From Rhinopithecus roxellana (taxonomy: Eukaryota; Chordata; Mammalia; Primates; Cercopithecidae): a stretch of DNA of 64,000 bases. Of the stretch, positions 59,150 through 64,000 are shown in pieces (the stretch's first letter is position 1; each line of letters begins with the position of its first letter). Below the pieces are notes generated by a model. The model was given only the letters and a program-made list of their open reading frames with translations. It did no database searches and was not told where the DNA came from. The translations under genes were made by a program, and so were the position numbers. Where the stretch lies: assembly GCF_007565055.1 (NCBI RefSeq), contig NC_044562.1:52462250-52526249 (forward strand), in the 5' to 3' direction.

Positions 59150-59593
59150 TGTATTAGTTTCCCAGGGCTGCCATAACAAATTATCACAGACTTGTTGTCT
59201 TAAAACAACAGAAATTTATTCTCTCATAGTTCTGGAGGCCAGAATACTGAAATCAAGGTGTCAGCAGGGTGAGTTCCCTTTGAAGTCTGTAGGGAAGAAA
59301 GGTTTCTTGACCTTTCCAGCACAGGAGGTGGCCCCAGGCCTTCCTAGGCTTGCAGCTGCATAACTCTAACCTCTGCCTCAGTCTTCACACCGCATTCCTC
59401 CCTATGTCTCTCTTTCCTTTACTCTTCTTATAAGGACACTAGTCATTGGACTTAGGGCCCACCCTAAACCAAGGATGATTCTATCTTGACATCTTTAACT
59501 AGTTACCTCTGCAAAGTCTCTTTCTAAATAAGGTCATATTTTAAAGTTCCAAGTGACATAAATTTTGGGGAGGGCACTATTCAACTTACTACA
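59150..59593 (-). mobile_element. MLT1-type solo LTR (ERVL-MaLR)
   Basis: A 444-bp LTR, the reverse orientation of the family at 44100: 'tgtattagtttcccagggct' at one end, 'ttctggaggccagaatactg', 'aaggacactagtcattggac', 'ataaggtcatattttaaagt', and 'attcaacttactaca' at the other. The pentamer gtggg at 59145-59149 and 59594-59598 is an exact TSD that fixes both edges. No internal retroviral sequence adjoins, so it is a solo LTR. The 110-codon sense frame running into it is not a gene. Confidence 0.94.
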
Positions 59594-62500
59594 GTGGGAG
59601 AAGAAAGGAAAAATTTCATAAGTGAAAAAATATAGATAGAAACATCCTCACTTCCAGTGGTCAAAGTAAGAAAATATTCTGGGGGGAAATGACAAAACGC
59701 ATTTATTTCACAGTTTCCACAGCGTTTGTCATCTCAAATTGTATTTTTTTCCTTTGCTCCAAACTTAGTAATTTACTGTTCAGTATACAGAAGGATTTTA
59801 GAGTAGCACTTTCCAGTTGAAAGTCTTAAATCTCACTTTAAACTACAACATAAGAACACTTACATTGACAGATCTCTGTCAATGTGTAAGTGCTTGCAGA
59901 AAACTTTGATTTTTCTCCTCTTGATTGTATGCTACATATATGTTTATTATATAATTTGTCAAATATGTGTTTATCAGCCCCTATTTGAATTAAGTCCCAA
60001 AGTGGCAGAACTCAGTTTTATTCCACATACAGAAAAAAAAAGTGCATGCCTTGTACAGTTTGATGTACAACAGGTAACCCATTCATCTTGGTTTGCCCAG
60101 AATTTTCCATTTTAGCACTAAAAGTTCAATATCCTGAGGACCCCCTCAGTTAGTTAATCACTCCACTGTACAATTAATTTGCCTTGATGTACAACATCTC
60201 ATTATCTCCACTTGCAGGAAAAGTCCTTTCTATCCCTCATCCAGAGCTCCCATTCCTTCCTGATTGCATATCCAGGGATTCATTCATGCTTAGGGAAGTG
60301 TTGGAATCCAGGAAAAGGGAATATTGCCTACCTTGGTCTCTGTCAAAGCCCTGATAACAGGGAATGATACTAGTGGCTTAAGAACATGGCCTTGGAAACT
60401 TGTGAGTAAATGATACAAGCCAATAGCAAACCCCAGCTTCTGTAGCAACCACAGGAACCAAGGTAGCATCCTACTCTATGGAAGCAAATATTCAGGGTGG
60501 GGAAGTGCTTCCCATCTTCAGTGATATGTGGGCACATCCTGGTGGATTCCTCCCACAGAGTGGCCATGCCTTGTGAGTTACAGCTCTTTCAAGTTTTGGC
60601 CAACTCATTGGTGTTTAACAGTGTAAATTCAGGTTGTATTGTACTTATCTTGCTGGGCACCACTTTGTTGCTCATTAGCCATGAGAGGTCTTTATGAATG
60701 CTAGGTTCTAGGGATCTCACTGGCGAGGAGGCAGGGAGTGAGCAGGCTTAAGAAAGGGGAAGTGCTGCCTATGCCCTAAAGGTTGCCTCAGAACCCTGCA
60801 CAGGCAAGGCCCACTGTTCCAATGGCTACCACTAGGACTACAGCAGAGGCCTGCCACAGAGGCTCCTAGGGGAAATGCACCCCCACCCCCGCCACCACCA
60901 ACAGTGTCATACTCAGTCATGGGTTTTTATTCCCTGCCTGGCGAGAACCCAAGGGATTTATAGCCCTGGTGCCCAGCCTTCTCACAGCTCACAAACAGCC
61001 ACCTGCTAGGTACTCACTACCTCCTCATGGACCCCAGATCACCATCTTTCCAACTCCTTCCCTCTTCCCAACTTCTTCCCTCTCCTGGATGGCAACTCCT
61101 CTTTAAAAATCGAGCTTTCTTTCCTTATATCTGTCATTTCAAGGGAAGCCACCTTGGTGATTGGCTGGTGATTTCCTGTCTCCATTTATATTGTGACTTA
61201 TTGCTAAATCATCTCCTAAAGGAAGGAAAGCAAACCTTCAGTTTAATATCTAGCTTTGTGCTCCTTCTTTATTATATCTTAGTAAATGATTGATAGAAAA
61301 ATTAGAGTCATGGCTACAAGGAAAACATCAAGATGAATTCCAGGCGTCTATAATGGAAGAAATGGTATGGTAGTTCTTCCAGGTTTCCATAACAGAAGAA
61401 ATGGTTCTGCAGTAATGGTATTTTTGTAGTGAAGACAGGATTCTTTTGCCTCTTCTGACTAGAAGGGCAAAACACCCTTGACTGGGGTCCAAGAACTGAT
61501 TTCCTTTATACTAAAATACTTTACCGGGATTGAGTAGAGTCCAAGGCTATTGGGTCATTTACTTGAACAGTACTCCTCCATTGTCTTAGTTTCTTGCCAT
61601 TTTGTCAGAGCTCAGCAGCAGTTAATCTGATGCTATATGTGGCTGCTGTTTGCTTGTTTTTTCTATCCACAGCTTGAGCCATCCATTTGTTTATTTTGGT
61701 TCTTTTTAAAAGGCCCTCTTTGTGGTCTTAGCACTGTAAGTAGATGGAGTGGAACAAGGAGTTAATGTGTAAAGTTTTTCATCTTCAGAGAGTTTCATTT
61801 CAAACTAATTCTGGGTCACATGTGCACTGAGTTCAGTTTTTGTTTGGATACAATGCTGCAGCTTGGAGAGAAAGAACAGGAAGTGGGACATTCCAGCCCC
61901 CAGGCAGCAGCTTCTGCTTGTCAAGCTTTTCTTGACAATAAGGTCACAGACATTTAGTAAAGGCCGCTCTGGGAAGTAATTTACAAATTATGCTAGGAGC
62001 AACAACAAAAAAGGTTTATTATTAAACTAGGAATGATACATGCACATTAGCAGAAATCAGGTTTTAAAATAAGTTTACCTCCAATCCATGTATCAGGAGA
62101 CTGCCAATTACAGAGAGAGACACTTTAGATGGGAGGGAAACCAAGGCCAGAAGTAGAATCATGCTCCCTGCAAATCATCTGCGTGTGCAGAGTACATTAA
62201 GGAGGATAAGTAAAACACACTGCCCGGGTTGTCAAGGCTGGTAACTAGAAAATTGAGCAAAGAGCTGCTCTTAGGGACACAATGAAACCCATTCAAGTTT
62301 CAGCCATGAAGCAACCTTGGAGGGCAAGAACAGTCATCAACCCTTGGTTGGTGCTTTCTGAATAAGGAAGCCAACAAGAAGACATAAAGCATGGCTGCAG
62401 CTCCTACAGATATAACGTGACAAAACATGCATTCAGGTCAAAGTAAATGATTGATCACCTTCTAGTCTTTCCTGAAGTCTGGGGTTGACAAGTTCTTGGC

Positions 62501-64000
62501 ATTAAGTAACTGTTTCCTGTTTCTTTCATTCCATCTCTGGGAAGGTCGGTCCCAGCATACATTCTATATCATTCCACCCACTGACAAGGAGACCCTGTGT
62601 GGACCTGGATGAACCAGAAATGAGCTCTGACATCTTTCCTGAATTCAGAAGAGGCAGTGCTGTCTTTGGGGAGGAGACTCAAATACCATCTAGTGTCATG
62701 ATGATGAGTTTGTGGTTAACTTAACACAGCCCAATTTCTCAATTATGCTAATGGTCAAATTATGGTCAGACTGTCAACATCTTCAAAGAGAAAAGATGGC
62801 AGATAATGTACTTTCTCATTGTAAGCATACTTTATCATTCTAATGTTCCACAAAGAATCTGCGTGTACCTGAATCAAACATTCTAACCAGGCCAAAAAAT
62901 CATTCACGGAGTCAAAAATGGAAATTGTCAAGTTCATTACAAAGCACAGCTGCTTGCGAAATTAATGAACTCTTATTGATGTCTTTTTTTTCTTAAGCAA
63001 GAAGGGATAATCTGTCAAATGAAATTGTTTATGGATTCAAAATTACCCAGGTCACCAGTTAGTTATTATGCTCAGGATGGTAGCCTATTCTTAAAGGGAC
63101 ACCATATCCTGCTAGTCTCCCAGCACATTGTGTTATTAGTAATGTCATTTGTGTTTGAGCTAGGAGGAAATCCAATGTCAAATGAAAAGGGTTTCTCCTT
63201 TTCATGAATTAGCCTTTCTTTAGCCACGCCATCAAAAAAGTGAGGACACTGCTAATTTCCCAAATCTTTTCCAGGCTGGCACCGAATGGATTCAAGTAAA
63301 TCACTGAATGCCTTTATCTCTGAGTGACTCATGCTGCTGAGAGCCAGCTTTATGGGTTTGAAACCCAGCTAAGCTCTCACTGCCTCCTTTGTCTTTTTAC
63401 ATAGCACAGCTAGGTTTAAGTGAACTCAGAAGTTGTATTTGAACTGTACAACTTGTTAATAGCTGTCCCATAAAATTGTGTCTGTCAGTTCATTGGATCT
63501 AACTATTATGCTGATAAAATCTTTTCTTTGCAATTTAAAATATAATGTTGACATGCTTCTGGGAAACTATGACTCTATGGTATAAGTTTATAATATGGTA
63601 TGTCCCCATAACAATTAACATCTGTTTTATTTTTAAAGGAAAGGTGAAGATATAAGCCCATTTCTCATCTTCTTTAACTTAATTTTTAAAGACGACGGTA
63701 TGCAGGAAAGTGCAATTAACCACATTTTACATTTTAATCTAACATCAGGAAATAGAATCTCATCTAGCCAAGATAAACTTGAGAAAACAGCAAAGAAGGA
63801 ATTAACTAAATGTTTTTATTAAAATAAAATGACTAAATCAAAATACTTTTTCAAATAAGATAAAATCAGCCCTGCCCTTATTAGAGAAGAAACAAAAGAT
63901 TCAATTTCATATTAAGGGTGTATAGCTCCTCTCCTTAGGAAGATTTCAAGGATTTGGAAACTTCATGCTGGAGTTCCTAATTATTAATGATTTGTCTCGT
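59594..64000. other. Unassigned mostly unique sequence
   Basis: The last 4.4 kb has no repeat I can name with confidence and no credible gene. Frames here reach only 88 codons. A C/G-biased patch lies at 60880-60900 (a glycine run in one antisense frame comes from it). This and 22.2-26.4 kb are the least repeat-laden stretches of the window and so the best places to look for conserved noncoding or transcribed sequence, which cannot be judged from one genome. Confidence 0.45.

Overview
This window is nuclear genomic DNA from a human or another closely related catarrhine primate. The evidence is many Alu copies, including AluY-type copies with target-site duplications (TSDs), a nearly full-length primate-type L1, and a background of mammal-wide repeats (MIR, L2, MER5, Tigger, MaLR LTRs). 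By eye it is AT-rich with few CpGs. I found no protein-coding gene, exon, tRNA, rRNA, CRISPR array or bacterial-type operon that the sequence supports. Every long reading frame lies in a repeat, is antisense to one, or has a length that chance explains. The window could be intergenic or intronic; sequence alone cannot decide.

Layout. 1-9 kb: sparse old repeats (MIR, L2, MER5-like), one Alu, and two MaLR LTRs at 7.3 and 8.0 kb. 9-14 kb: mostly unassigned sequence, with LTR-like stretches near 12.6 and 13.5 kb and an internally deleted antisense Alu. 14.4-19.6 kb: dense and nested, with an AluY carrying a 12-base deletion, another Alu, an old L1 ORF2 piece, an L2 3' end, and an L1 3' end interrupted by an AluJ plus a displaced MIR copy. 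20-35 kb: Alus on both strands, a MER2 DNA transposon with a TA duplication, L2, MIR and MER5A, then an antisense L1 3' end. 37.56-43.71 kb: a near full-length sense L1 with broken ORF1 and ORF2. 44-49.4 kb: an MLT1 LTR, a Tigger-type element and an antisense old L1 3' end carrying an Alu and a small tandem array. 49-64 kb: mostly unassigned DNA with MIR fragments, one Alu, an L2 split by a CA microsatellite, and a second MLT1 LTR in the opposite orientation with a clean 5-bp TSD.

No genes act together here. The history is one of successive insertions with local rearrangement. The most unusual signals are two short non-tandem duplications: a MIR piece (18.8 and 19.3 kb), one copy of which sits anachronistically inside a younger L1, and a ~130-bp segment (51.36 and 55.65 kb). 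I did not find a new biological system. Repeat family names come from remembered consensus patterns, not from a database search.
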